Source of the DNA: VRUE01 sp963720805
Lineage (GTDB): Bacteria; Actinomycetota; Thermoleophilia; Solirubrobacterales; 70-9
Length of the DNA stretch: 64,000 bases
Reading direction: 5' to 3'
Assembly (NCBI GenBank): GCA_963720805.1
Contig: CAVRGT010000006.1
Span: forward strand, 62,001-126,000
A model generated the notes under the pieces. That model saw nothing but the letters and a program-made list of their open reading frames with translations. It had not been told where the DNA came from and made no database searches. Both the position numbers and the translations under genes were made by a program. Of the stretch, positions 63,635 to 64,000 are shown piece by piece; position 1 is the stretch's first letter; each line of letters opens with the position of its first letter.

Positions 63635-64000
63635 TCATTGGACGAGACCCCGGTCGCGGGCGAGCGACGCAATTCGCCCGACGACCTCATCCTCGGAGAA
63701 GCCGGTGGTGTCGATCTCGACCGCGTCAGCGGCGGCGCGCAGGGCGCTGTGCTCGCGGGTCTCATCGCGACGGTCGCGCTCGCGCTGGGCGGCGAGCACG
63801 GCCGCGGGGTCCTCACCGTTCTGGGCGGCGCGGCGGCGGGCGCGCTCGTCGGCCGAGGCGGTGAGGAAGACCTTCAGCGGCGAGTCGGGACTGACCACGG
63901 TGCCGATGTCGCGGCCCTCGGCGACGTAGCGGCCGGCGGCGATCAGCTCGCGTTGGCGCGCCACCATCGCCTCGCGCACGCCGGGATGGACGGAGACGCG
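63635..64000 (-). CDS. cmk: Cytidylate kinase, C-terminal part
   Basis: 122 codons; the N-terminal part lies beyond the right edge. VAEGRDIGTVVSPDSPLKVFLTA with RARRRAAQ and the REHSALRAAADAVEIDTTG end are typical of Cmk. Adjacent der is its usual neighbour. Confidence 0.92.
   Translation of the reverse strand, partial: RVSVHPGVREAMVARQRELIAAGRYVAEGRDIGTVVSPDSPLKVFLTASADERARRRAAQNGEDPAAVLAAQRERDRRDETREHSALRAAADAVEIDTTGFSEDEVVGRIASLARDRGLVQ

Overview
This is a high-GC actinobacterial chromosome segment. Gene order (rpsP-KH-trmD-rplS-lepB-rnhB; rnc-acpP-plsX-rpmF-DUF177-SepIVA-coaD-rsmD-recG-fakA; def-fmt-rsmB-rpe-ribD-ribE-ribBA-ribH) and protein style suggest Actinomycetota, most likely Thermoleophilia/Solirubrobacterales. 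The lineage is inferred from synteny and composition only.

Layout. Positions 1-7.7 kb are accessory. They hold an ISL3-type transposase end, a homing-endonuclease-associated repeat gene broken by frameshifts and cut by that IS, a membrane protein of unknown role, a methyltransferase, a protein with four XRE-type helix-turn-helix domains, and a tightly overlapped three-gene operon of unknown function. This block ends at the 3' end of a tRNA-Gly gene (7687-7760), so it is probably an integrated island. From 7.9 to 14.3 kb lie a glyoxalase-like protein, an RNase H, an EF-G-like GTPase, a FliA/WhiG-type sigma factor, a XerD-type recombinase and an L,D-transpeptidase. Most of these carry single-base frameshifts that look more like sequence error than decay.

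From 15.9 kb to the right end a minus-strand backbone of housekeeping genes runs almost unbroken. It covers ilvD, thiD, dprA, comM, rnhB, lepB, rplS, trmD, khpA, rpsP, ffh, ftsY, a wax-ester synthase/DGAT, smc, rnc, acpP, plsX, rpmF, DUF177, a DivIVA/SepIVA-like protein, coaD, rsmD, recG, fakA, rpmB, the riboflavin genes, rpe, rsmB, fmt, def, priA, metK, der and cmk. Plus-strand islets interrupt it: yraN; a methyltransferase; an MMPL transporter plus a HEPN protein; a Phd-VapC toxin-antitoxin pair; a glycosyltransferase-flippase-antiporter cluster; and a PH-domain protein.

The most unusual content is a set of palindromic repeats. Two families (A at 34.5 and 35.7 kb; B at 53.7, 60.5 and 60.9 kb) have a conserved core, while the outer stem arms differ completely between copies yet stay perfectly self-complementary. 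Two further families (C and D) sit in frame inside recG, ribD and rsmB and are read in the same frame each time, like the palindromic coding elements known from Rickettsia. Other notable points are an 827-residue SMC protein without a recognisable hinge, an RNase III with altered active-site residues, an L19 protein with a 130-residue acidic tail, and a 140-residue remnant joining the two ends of an MmeI-like methyltransferase.
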